DNA from: JAYRWN01 sp041917975
GTDB lineage: Bacteria > Bacteroidota > Bacteroidia > Chitinophagales > Saprospiraceae
Reading direction: 5' to 3'
NCBI GenBank assembly: GCA_041917975.1
Contig: JAYRWN010000008.1
Location: forward strand, 1-37,365
Length of the DNA: 37,365 bases
The notes beneath the pieces were generated by a model. It had not been told where the DNA came from and searched no databases. It saw only the letters and a program-made list of their open reading frames with translations. The position numbers and the translations under genes are program-made. Positions within the stretch are counted from its first letter, which is position 1. Each line of letters starts with the position of its first letter. Shown here in pieces: positions 24,779 through 32,243 of this stretch.

Positions 24779-25399
24779 TTAAACCCTGTTATCAGCTATT
24801 TGGTTTTGGCGTAATCTTAACCAATTCAACCATCCCGCTACCGCCATTATGATGTAGACTGCATAGAGAATTGCATAAAAGTAGAGTTCTTTATAAAGAT
24901 ATATGCCGGTAGCCAGGATATCTATACCCAGCCAAAATAGCCAATTTTCTATTTTCTTGCGTGCAGTTAACCACATAGCTACCAGACTAAAGGTGGTCAC
25001 TGCACTGTCCCAATAGGGAAGAGCCGCATCGGCAAATTGGCCAAGCAGATAACCTAGCCCTAGAGCTCCCACCAATCCAATTCCAATTGATGAAGTTAGC
25101 ATATGGTGAGAAGCTGTAGTGATGGGTAATTCCGGTTCGGATTTTGGTTTTCCAGTAATCCAGTAATACCACCCATAAATATTCATGCCCAGGAAAAAAA
25201 TGTGCAGAATAAAATCCGCATACAATTTTGCCTGGTAAAAAACCACAAAAGAGCAGAGGACATATAATATGCCAAATGGCCAGGTTAGAATGTTGTCCTT
25301 AATAAGGAACCACACACACAGCAAGCCGGAAAGCAAACCCAAAAATTCCACTGCCTTAAGCTGGGTGAGCGATGTGGTGATGGATTGCCAGACGTCCAT
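24779..25399 (-). CDS. pnuC: PnuC-family vitamin transporter
   Basis: This 206-residue membrane protein has about seven helices and PnuC signatures: WPFGILY at 40-46, N73-I-Y-G-W-Y-Y-W80 and ENWLFWLGIDILATGIY at 151-167. PnuC proteins are facilitators for unphosphorylated vitamins, and a cytoplasmic kinase traps the substrate. Members carry nicotinamide riboside (PnuC), thiamine (PnuT), riboflavin or deoxynucleosides, and Bacteroidota often use the thiamine type. No TPP riboswitch was found nearby and the gene is only 8 bases after the Gfo/Idh gene, so the vitamin is undecided. The APH-fold kinase two genes downstream could be the trapping kinase. The symbol is for the family, not a proven substrate. 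Confidence 0.88.
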   Translation of the reverse strand: MDVWQSITTSLTQLKAVEFLGLLSGLLCVWFLIKDNILTWPFGILYVLCSFVVFYQAKLYADFILHIFFLGMNIYGWYYWITGKPKSEPELPITTASHHMLTSSIGIGLVGALGLGYLLGQFADAALPYWDSAVTTFSLVAMWLTARKKIENWLFWLGIDILATGIYLYKELYFYAILYAVYIIMAVAGWLNWLRLRQNQIADNRV

Positions 25400-25407
25400 A
25401 GTTTGAC

Positions 25408-26490
25408 CTAGAGTTTGACTAATCGCCGGTCTTGGGCTGACTTAAAAATGGCATCGACAATAACCATATCACGCAGACCTTCTTCTCCAGGGACGAGCAG
25501 TGGCTGATTTTGACGAATGCTTATGCAATTGTCGTCCATATATTTGGCCTGTTGGTTATCCACTTTAAGCTCAATAGGGCCATTTTTGGTAGTGGCCGCG
25601 ATCCCGTTATAAGATTGAAAAGGCTCAACTTTACACCATCCTTTCTCATAGGTGATGTTTAAATAGCCCATGTTCATGCCCAGACTGGTGGCGCATTGGG
25701 CTAATGCCCCGCTGGGAAACTCAAGCGTAAAAAGTGTGGTTTCATCCACTTCACTGAACATGTCAGGTCTGTGATTCACTATAGTCGCCTGGACATTGAT
25801 GGGTTCTTCCCCAATGCTGTAGCGTGCCCCCTGTAAAGCATAAACACCCATATCGAACATGGCCCCTCCACCCATGGATTTTTTTAGACGCCAAATTCCG
25901 GTAGCATTCATCACGAACCCGGCTCCGGTTTGCACTAATTTAGGTTTACCAAAGGTCTTTTGTTTAGCATAATTGATCACCTGTTGGGTGATGGGTTCAT
26001 GTTGCATACGGTAGCCAATGCTCAAAGTAACTTTATTTTTTTGACAAGCCACTATCATATCCTGGCATTCACCAGCGTTCATGGCCATTGGTTTTTCGCA
26101 CCACACGTGTTTACCTGCGGCAGCAGCTCTGATGGTAAACTCTTTATGCAGATGATTGGGCAATACTACATAGACAATATCGATATCCGGATTATTGGCT
26201 ATAGAGTCAAAATTTTCATAATTATAGATGTTCTTCGTAGCTAATTGGTACTTTTCCTGCCAGGAGGTTGCTTTTGCAGGTGTCCCGGTAACGACTCCCG
26301 CTAAATAACATTGTTGAGTTTTTTGTAAAGCCGGAGCCAGTTGATGTGTGGAATAACCTCCCAAGCCAATGAGTGCTACACCATACTTTTCTTTCGGCTT
26401 GTTAAAATTAAAATATAGTGACGGACGTGCTGATATTAGGCCAACACTGCCTAAAGCGACTGTTGTTAAAAATTGCCTTCTATTTGACAT
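25408..26490 (-). CDS. Gfo/Idh/MocA oxidoreductase with Tat-like signal
   Basis: This 360-residue protein begins SNRRQFLTTVALGSVGLIS, a twin-arginine signal resembling the (S/T)RRxFLK motif, so it is probably exported folded with its nucleotide bound, as glucose-fructose oxidoreductase is. The NAD(P)-binding segment is IGLGGYSTH (41-49), and VWCEKPMAMN has the family-defining E132-K133-P134. The C-terminal domain contains the GGGAMFDMGVYALQG segment. Family members oxidise or reduce sugars and cyclitols using a bound cofactor. It is the first gene of the minus-strand run and diverges from a zinc alcohol dehydrogenase across 65 bases that carry a candidate operator. The substrate is not predictable. 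Confidence 0.9.
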   Translation of the reverse strand: MSNRRQFLTTVALGSVGLISARPSLYFNFNKPKEKYGVALIGLGGYSTHQLAPALQKTQQCYLAGVVTGTPAKATSWQEKYQLATKNIYNYENFDSIANNPDIDIVYVVLPNHLHKEFTIRAAAAGKHVWCEKPMAMNAGECQDMIVACQKNKVTLSIGYRMQHEPITQQVINYAKQKTFGKPKLVQTGAGFVMNATGIWRLKKSMGGGAMFDMGVYALQGARYSIGEEPINVQATIVNHRPDMFSEVDETTLFTLEFPSGALAQCATSLGMNMGYLNITYEKGWCKVEPFQSYNGIAATTKNGPIELKVDNQQAKYMDDNCISIRQNQPLLVPGEEGLRDMVIVDAIFKSAQDRRLVKL

Positions 26491-26509
26491 TTACTTTGAT
26501 ATTGTGTTT

Positions 26510-26534
26510 CAAATATGCATAAATATGCATATTT
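26510..26534. promoter_or_regulatory. candidate operator: tandem AAATATGCAT repeat with palindrome
   Basis: AAATATGCAT occurs twice head-to-tail at 26511-26520 and 26521-26530; the second copy with the following ATTT makes a perfect 14-base palindrome (26521-26534, AAATATGCATATTT). It sits in the 65-base gap between two divergently transcribed oxidoreductase genes, 20 bases from one start and 21 from the other. On the minus strand 26510-26517 reads CATATTTG, 7 of 8 to the TAnnTTTG -7 element, so a bound regulator would cover a promoter. The regulator is not in this window. Confidence 0.55.
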
Positions 26535-26555
26535 CTGTAAAATAACATAAGAAAA

Positions 26556-27587
26556 ATGATGCGTAGTCTTTTGTTAACCAAGCCAGGGGATTTTATTTAT
26601 CAGGAGATGCCACATCCGGGTCGTCCTCATCGGGATGAGGTGTTGGTAAAGATCCATCGCATTGGAATTTGTGGCACGGATTTTCATGCTTATCGTGGGC
26701 TTCAACCCTATTTTACTTATCCGAGGCGTCTGGGGCATGAATTGGGTGTAGAAGTACTGGAAGTCGGACCAGATGTAAAAAACCTTAAACCTGGAGACAA
26801 ATGTGCCGTTGAGCCGTATTTACATTGTGGAACCTGCCACGCTTGCCGGAGAGGAAAAACTAATTGTTGCGAACAACTTAAAGTATTAGGCGTGCATACG
26901 GATGGCGGGTTTTGTGATTTTATCATTCTACCCCTACACAAATTGCACGTGGCGAATGATCTGGACTATAACCAACTAGCCTTGGTTGAAACTCTTGGTA
27001 TTGGGTTTCATGCGGTAAATAGAGCTGATTTAGTGGCTGGCCAGGTCATTCTGGTAAATGGTGCTGGACCTATTGGGCTAACCATCATGCAAGCGGCCAA
27101 ACTACGTGGTGTGAAGGTGATTGCACACGATAATTCATCTTTTCGTTTAGGTATTTCTAAAGCCATGGGGTTGGCTGAAGAAATAGTCCAGGGACCAGTT
27201 GAAAATATGGATGCTGCTATTCGTCAATTAAATGGGGGAGAATTGCCAGAAGTGGTGTTTGATGCTACCGGGCATTTAGGATCTATGCAGAAATGTTTTG
27301 ATCAGGTCGCTTTCGGTGGTATCGTTGTCTTCGTGGGTTTGGTCCAGGATAATATTACATTTCCGGACCCCTTCTTTCATCGTAAAGAAATCACCCTTAT
27401 GGGTTCAAGAAACGCAACTTCCAAAGAATTTAAAGAAATACTACAACACCTTCAGCGAAAAACTATCTCCTTGGAAAAATGGATTGGACCTCAAATTTCA
27501 TTTGAAGGCGTAATATCTGCATTCCCGCGACTTTTAACAGAGCAGGCTTCTTTTGTAAAAGCTATTATTAATCTGGATAAACCTTAA
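26556..27587 (+). CDS. zinc-dependent alcohol/polyol dehydrogenase (MDR family)
   Basis: This 343-residue cytoplasmic enzyme has the zinc-containing medium-chain dehydrogenase layout. Catalytic-zinc ligands are C39 (GICGTD), H61-E62 (GHELG) and probably E145 (VETLG). Structural-zinc cysteines are 91, 94, 97 and 105. The NAD-binding GAGPIG lies at 169-174. It resembles sugar-alcohol and sugar-acid dehydrogenases (sorbitol, L-galactonate, RspB-like) more than ethanol dehydrogenases. Two ATG codons are tandem at 26556 and 26559; either can be the start. It diverges from a Gfo/Idh/MocA oxidoreductase, sharing the candidate operator, so the pair may act on the same sugar or polyol in different compartments. 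Confidence 0.9.
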   Translation: MMRSLLLTKPGDFIYQEMPHPGRPHRDEVLVKIHRIGICGTDFHAYRGLQPYFTYPRRLGHELGVEVLEVGPDVKNLKPGDKCAVEPYLHCGTCHACRRGKTNCCEQLKVLGVHTDGGFCDFIILPLHKLHVANDLDYNQLALVETLGIGFHAVNRADLVAGQVILVNGAGPIGLTIMQAAKLRGVKVIAHDNSSFRLGISKAMGLAEEIVQGPVENMDAAIRQLNGGELPEVVFDATGHLGSMQKCFDQVAFGGIVVFVGLVQDNITFPDPFFHRKEITLMGSRNATSKEFKEILQHLQRKTISLEKWIGPQISFEGVISAFPRLLTEQASFVKAIINLDKP

Positions 27588-27631
27588 ATGGTTTCAGCCA
27601 GGAGATGTATTTTTGAGAGTTCACGAGATGT

Positions 27632-28942
27632 ATGCGGGCGGTCATAGTTAGTATCTTGATTTTTTCTTTATTGGGCTTGGGTTACGTACAATTCAGGCTT
27701 TTAATTAACGGTTTGCAATTAGGCAAAGTCAAGTTTGATTTTCAACTGACTCAAGTTATGAAAGTGGTCCATAGTGACCTCGCTCAGGAAAACCGCCTTA
27801 CCTATTTATTGATGACTGTCGTCACCAAAGACAGTTCGAATTTTACAGCCAGCATGGATACCATCACGGATGCTTCCACCTTTTATCTGGATAATTACCT
27901 GAAAAATAAATTTTTGGAACATGATTTACAAATGGATTATTCCTTTGCACTTTTGAATCAGCAGAATGATTCCATTTATTTGCGTTCTGCGGACTTTGCC
28001 TTAGGACACCCGGAATACAGTTATTATGAGGTTAATTTAGAAGGCTCCATTGCCAAATCATGCCACTGTACACCTATTTTGATGATCCGTGTTCATCATT
28101 TGTTACGTTTTTTATTGTTCCAGTTAAATGCTGTGATTATCCCCAGTTTGATTTTTTTGTTTTTTATTCTCGGGTCCTTTATTTGGTTGATATGGCTCTT
28201 GAGTAAAGTGCGTCGGTTGGACCAGGTGAAAAATGATTTTATCAATAACCTGACACACGAAATCAAGACTCCGGTTTTTTCCATCAGTTTAGCCACGAAA
28301 GTTCTAGAGGAAATGAACCTGGACGCCAAGGCACAAAAATATCTTCAGCTGATCAGGAAAGAAAATGAGAAAATGAAAACACACATTGAAGCAGTTCTCG
28401 GCTTGGCTACTTTAGAACATCCGCAGAGCCTGATGGAACTGACTGACCAGGATGTCCATATTTTGCTGAATTCGGTTGTTCATTATTTTAATGAAAAAGT
28501 AGTATCCAGTGAGGGGAAATTGGTTTATGAACCGCAAGCTAAACAAGTTTGGTGCGCTATCCATGCATCCCACTTGTCAAATGCTATCCTAAATTTATTA
28601 GATAATGCTCTAAAATATAGTGATGATAAACCTCACCTTCGTCTTTACACCTTTAACGAAGGACATCAGCTTGGTATAGCGGTGGAAGACCATGGCAGAG
28701 GGATGGAACCTGCAGAGCTCAAACGCATTTTTAATAAGTTTTATCGAATACCGCGCGGTAATATCCACGATGTGAAGGGGTTTGGCCTGGGTTTGAATTA
28801 TGTGACCCAGGTTGTCAAACGACATAAAGGTGAGATTAAAGTATTTAGCTCTCCAGGACTGGGAAGCACTTTTATTATATTTTTGCCATTGAGTAAAGAT
28901 CAAAAAAATGCAGCCTCAGATACTTTTAGTGGAAGACAATGA
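27632..28942 (+). CDS. two-helix membrane histidine kinase
   Basis: This 436-residue sensor kinase has TM1 at about 4-24, a periplasmic domain of about 130 residues and TM2 at about 165-192. The HisKA domain follows with H209 in LTHEIKTP, then the HATPase domain with the N-box NAILNLLDNALKYS, G1 EDHGRGM and G2 GFGLGLNYV. The sensor domain is the short all-helical/PAS-like type frequent in Bacteroidota kinases of the RprX kind. A C144-H-C146 cluster and H155-H156 lie just outside TM2, possibly a metal or redox site. There is no HAMP domain. The gene overlaps the response regulator by 35 bases, so the two are translationally coupled. Confidence 0.92.
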   Translation: MRAVIVSILIFSLLGLGYVQFRLLINGLQLGKVKFDFQLTQVMKVVHSDLAQENRLTYLLMTVVTKDSSNFTASMDTITDASTFYLDNYLKNKFLEHDLQMDYSFALLNQQNDSIYLRSADFALGHPEYSYYEVNLEGSIAKSCHCTPILMIRVHHLLRFLLFQLNAVIIPSLIFLFFILGSFIWLIWLLSKVRRLDQVKNDFINNLTHEIKTPVFSISLATKVLEEMNLDAKAQKYLQLIRKENEKMKTHIEAVLGLATLEHPQSLMELTDQDVHILLNSVVHYFNEKVVSSEGKLVYEPQAKQVWCAIHASHLSNAILNLLDNALKYSDDKPHLRLYTFNEGHQLGIAVEDHGRGMEPAELKRIFNKFYRIPRGNIHDVKGFGLGLNYVTQVVKRHKGEIKVFSSPGLGSTFIIFLPLSKDQKNAASDTFSGRQ

Positions 28943-29603
28943 GTCCTTGGGAATGATGTTGCAGGATTACCTGCAACTAAAAGGTCTGCATATCACCTGG
29001 GTTACGGATGGCCTAAAAGGCTGGGAAGCATTCGAAAATCAAAATTTTGACCTGTGCATTTTAGATGTTATGATGCCCAAAATGGACGGTTATACTTTGG
29101 CGGGTAAAATGAAAACCACCCGACCGGAGACCCCCTTGGTTTTTCTCACCGCCAAATCAATGAAAGTAGATGTGTTGCAGGGTTTTAACCTTGGTGCCGA
29201 TGACTTCATTAAAAAACCTGTCGATGAAGAGGAATTGTTAGCCAGGATAAAAGCCATTTTAGGTCGCTCCAAACCTGCTTCACCTGCAGACAATATTGGT
29301 ATCATGCCAATTGGATTATACCAGTTCGACGTGTCGAATCAAAAACTTTGTATTAACGACCATCTACGTATTCTCACCAAGCGGGAAGCTGATCTACTTA
29401 ATATGCTGGCAAGTCACGCTAATAAACTGACTAAGCGGGACGTGATATTAAAAACGCTGTGGGGTAAAAACGATTATTTTAATCGCAAGAGTATGGATGT
29501 CTTCATTACCAGGCTAAGAAAATACCTTAGCGCTGACCCGACAATACGACTCGAGAATGTGCATGGAAGTGGTTTTATACTCCACATTCCTCTATCCGCC
29601 TGA
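28908..29603 (+). CDS. OmpR/PhoB-family response regulator
   Basis: This 231-residue protein has a receiver domain with the acidic pair E9-D10, phosphoacceptor D53 (LCILDVMMPKMDGY) and K103 (FIKKP). A winged-helix trans_reg_C domain follows at about 130-231, containing LTKREADLLNML and VFITRLRKYL, with the wing GSGFILHI. Phosphorylation by the overlapping kinase should control DNA binding. Adjacent genes are not obviously its targets. The start overlaps the kinase end; no separate promoter is needed. Its stop is 9 bases from the convergent bacilliredoxin gene. Confidence 0.94.
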   Translation: MQPQILLVEDNESLGMMLQDYLQLKGLHITWVTDGLKGWEAFENQNFDLCILDVMMPKMDGYTLAGKMKTTRPETPLVFLTAKSMKVDVLQGFNLGADDFIKKPVDEEELLARIKAILGRSKPASPADNIGIMPIGLYQFDVSNQKLCINDHLRILTKREADLLNMLASHANKLTKRDVILKTLWGKNDYFNRKSMDVFITRLRKYLSADPTIRLENVHGSGFILHIPLSA

Positions 29604-29612
29604 TGACTATTT

Positions 29613-30026
29613 TTAACAGTACGTATCGAATGCCATCATTAGATTGGCCGCGATAATTTGTGCGGACCGGCCTTCAATGTGATGCCTTTCCAGGAAGTGC
29701 ACCAACTTTCCGTCTTTAAATAAGGCGATAGAAGGGGATGATGGAGGATAGGGTAATAAGTATTGTCTGGCTTTTTTAGTAGCTTCCATATCCACGCCGG
29801 CAAAAACAGTAAAGAGTTGGGCTGGTTTTTTAGCATTTTGTAGCGCTAATTTTACACCTGGTCGTGCATTGGCTGCTGCGCAGCCGCAAACACTATTGAC
29901 CACCAAAAGCATGGTGCCCTCAGATTGATTAAGGACTTGGTCAACTTCAGCAGCGGTATTTAAACTTTGAAAGCCACTTTCGGTTAAGTCTTTGGCCATG
30001 GGTTTTACTAGTTCCAAGGGATACAT
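29613..30026 (-). CDS. bacilliredoxin, BrxA/BrxB (YphP/YqiW) family
   Basis: This 137-residue thioredoxin-fold protein has the family's active site C47-G-C49 in VNSVCGCAAANARPG, the PPSSPSIALF segment carrying the conserved cis-proline loop, and ERHHIEGR towards the C-terminus. It ends in Cys137. Bacilliredoxins remove bacillithiol from S-bacillithiolated proteins in Firmicutes; homologues are widespread in Bacteroidota, several of which make bacillithiol. The length is normal. The gene stands alone on the minus strand, convergent with the response regulator. Whether this organism makes bacillithiol cannot be judged from the window. Confidence 0.9.
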   Translation of the reverse strand: MYPLELVKPMAKDLTESGFQSLNTAAEVDQVLNQSEGTMLLVVNSVCGCAAANARPGVKLALQNAKKPAQLFTVFAGVDMEATKKARQYLLPYPPSSPSIALFKDGKLVHFLERHHIEGRSAQIIAANLMMAFDTYC

Positions 30027-30180
30027 AACAAGATTTTTCTGGTTTTAAAATAATGGATGAAACAAATAACCGGCCTCCAGGGTTGCGTCAAGACTTAAAA
30101 TTGTTTATTTGTGTTAATTTATTAACTGATCTTGCAAAAATAACCCAGACCATCGAAATTTCGACCTTCGTCCCGTGCTT

Positions 30181-31518
30181 ATGAATCGGATACTTTTCAT
30201 CTTACTTGGTTTTTTATTCCTTCTTGCCTGTCATCCTGCAAAAAAAATTGTTACTGAAATTATGCCCGACCTTACTTGGCCTCCCATGAAACCTTCTAAC
30301 CTTTATTTTAACCTCAGTCTCCCTGTTCAGGAGTTGGACCGGTTGATCAGCCAAGAAGTGGAAAAATCCTTAAGCCAGGGATTAAACCTGGATGATGGGT
30401 ATCGTATTGAAATAGGCTTGGAAGATCACCTTCATTTCAGCGTACATGATTTTGAGGTATTCTATAATACCCCACTTCGCCTCAAAATATTTCCTTTCAA
30501 ATCAACAAAGTTGTTCGCTGAAGGTAGTATAAATCTGGACTTCAATACGGCGCTTAATGTGGAACATGGGATTTTAACAACTCGGACAATCCTGGTTAAT
30601 CATCGCTGGATATCCACCCCCAAATTGACCATTTTAGGCGTTCGGATCCCGATAGAATCTGTTTCAGATAAAATCCTAAAGAAATTTAACCAACAGATCG
30701 TTGATGCTATTGATTCATCACTAATGCAATCTTTGGATGTTCCGGCTTTAAAATCGAAAGCGCGGATTTTTTTTAATCAACCCGTATTTACTTACGACAC
30801 CACCGTTCTGTTTTATGTGCAACCGTTGAAGTTTTCAGTTCATGCCTTGCGAAATGAAGGAGACCACATCATCATACCTGTGGGTGTCAGCATTAATGCT
30901 CTTTGCTCCGATTTGAGGACCCTGCAAGTAGGAGATAGCCTGCAAATTGGCTTTGATAATTTTTGGAAGCAAGAGTCTGACTTTAATATGCAAATACACC
31001 TTTCACAGACATATTTAAACCGGTTGATAAAAGCTTCTGTAGAAGGCCAACAGTTTGGAAGTGGAGTAACGAAAGTAGTTGTACACAAGGTGGATTATCA
31101 TGGCTACCACCGGGAGATCGGCGTTCGTCTTACCTGCAGTGGTGCTTATAAGGGGGATATGGAGATTAGGTTTGTGCCCGCTTTTGATAATACCCGGAAT
31201 AAAATTTACTTGGAAAATCTGGTCCTTCTTCCCCAAACGACGCATAGTCTAAGTAAAACTCTCATGGATGTTTTTCGCGCTTTAGCTGAGAATCAATTGA
31301 AAAAATCGATGGAGAAGAGTTTCAACGAGTTACTGCAAGAATATCAAATCATGGTTCTCGATTTGTTAAACACAAAATATATGGAGAATCAATTACAACT
31401 TGAAGGAGATATCATTGATTTTGAAATTAGCGACTTTGTCTCCGATCACCAACAATGTGTATTCAATCTTAAAGCTCGTCTAAACTTAAATGCAAAAATA
31501 TTGCAAATAAATCGGTAG
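30181..31518 (+). CDS. DUF4403 family lipoprotein
   Basis: ATG 30181 is preferred over a GTG six bases upstream because it opens a standard lipoprotein signal with LLAC, Cys17. The mature protein of about 428 residues fits DUF4403: NLYFNLSLPVQELDRLI at the start, a repeated long beta-strand pattern (for example LRLKIFPFKSTKLFAEGSINLDF), and the PQTTHSLSKTLMDVF segment. The fold resembles tubular lipid-binding (TULIP/SMP-like) proteins in its alternation, but that is a guess. The function of the family is unknown; the location is likely periplasmic face of a membrane. It is isolated between a bacilliredoxin and a TPR protein, with an upstream gap of about 150 bases. Confidence 0.82.
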   Translation: MNRILFILLGFLFLLACHPAKKIVTEIMPDLTWPPMKPSNLYFNLSLPVQELDRLISQEVEKSLSQGLNLDDGYRIEIGLEDHLHFSVHDFEVFYNTPLRLKIFPFKSTKLFAEGSINLDFNTALNVEHGILTTRTILVNHRWISTPKLTILGVRIPIESVSDKILKKFNQQIVDAIDSSLMQSLDVPALKSKARIFFNQPVFTYDTTVLFYVQPLKFSVHALRNEGDHIIIPVGVSINALCSDLRTLQVGDSLQIGFDNFWKQESDFNMQIHLSQTYLNRLIKASVEGQQFGSGVTKVVVHKVDYHGYHREIGVRLTCSGAYKGDMEIRFVPAFDNTRNKIYLENLVLLPQTTHSLSKTLMDVFRALAENQLKKSMEKSFNELLQEYQIMVLDLLNTKYMENQLQLEGDIIDFEISDFVSDHQQCVFNLKARLNLNAKILQINR

Positions 31519-31529
31519 TGAAGCAAAAA

Positions 31530-32120
31530 CTAACGCATTCTAGGCCGCCGCATTCTATTGCCCATGCCCATCATTTGATTTTGGACCTTCATTTGGCCTC
31601 GGTTAGCCATGGCTTTTTCGAACTGCTTTATCTGCTCCCGCAATTGATTTTCAGTTACTTTGTATTTCTTAAGATTTTTACCCAGGTTTTGTGCTTCCTG
31701 CCATTTGCCGCGATTGGCCGCAAGATTGGCTAACTGAAGATCCACCATGGCTTTTTCATTGTCTCCAGGTAGTCCGATCTCCTTAGCTTGTATAAATAAC
31801 TTTTCTGAGCTGGTGTAGTCACCTTTTTGGCCGGCAACAGTTCCTTTCATTAGAAAATAATAAGCGCGATTAGGTCTGTACAACCATTTGGGCAAAATAG
31901 TCATATTCAGACGATGGTCCACAGCAGTAAAATCCATCTTTTCCATTAATAATGCTGCTGATTGGACGGTCCCTAATAAAAAATAAGACGCCAATAAACC
32001 CAATCCAATTAATAAAAAGGGAAATCCGTACCAAAATCCGGCAGTAAACATGAGGATAAGCCCTCCCAAAATGCCCACTGCTATACCAGCCAATTTTAGA
32101 TAAATGTTGAAAACAAACAT
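31530..32120 (-). CDS. membrane-anchored TPR protein
   Basis: This 196-residue protein has two adjacent N-terminal helices (about 6-27 and 29-52). From 80 onward it is a helical region with tetratricopeptide-like spacing (YYFLMKGTVAGQKGDYTSSEKL, followed by VDLQLANLAANRGKWQEAQNL). The tail, about 172-196, is methionine-, glutamine- and arginine-rich and probably unstructured. It probably serves as an inner-membrane scaffold facing the cytoplasm. I recognise no closer family. The gene is convergent with the DUF4403 gene and diverges from the GH13 gene across 123 bases. Confidence 0.75.
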   Translation of the reverse strand: MFVFNIYLKLAGIAVGILGGLILMFTAGFWYGFPFLLIGLGLLASYFLLGTVQSAALLMEKMDFTAVDHRLNMTILPKWLYRPNRAYYFLMKGTVAGQKGDYTSSEKLFIQAKEIGLPGDNEKAMVDLQLANLAANRGKWQEAQNLGKNLKKYKVTENQLREQIKQFEKAMANRGQMKVQNQMMGMGNRMRRPRMR

Positions 32121-32243
32121 GATATTCTATATTATAGAGCAAAATTATAAAAATAATAAGACCACTCCGCTTTCAGTGAGCGAAACTATTCCTTGAAGAT
32201 GGGAATCGTTTTTTATTATATTTGGTCAATTCTGTAAAAAAGT

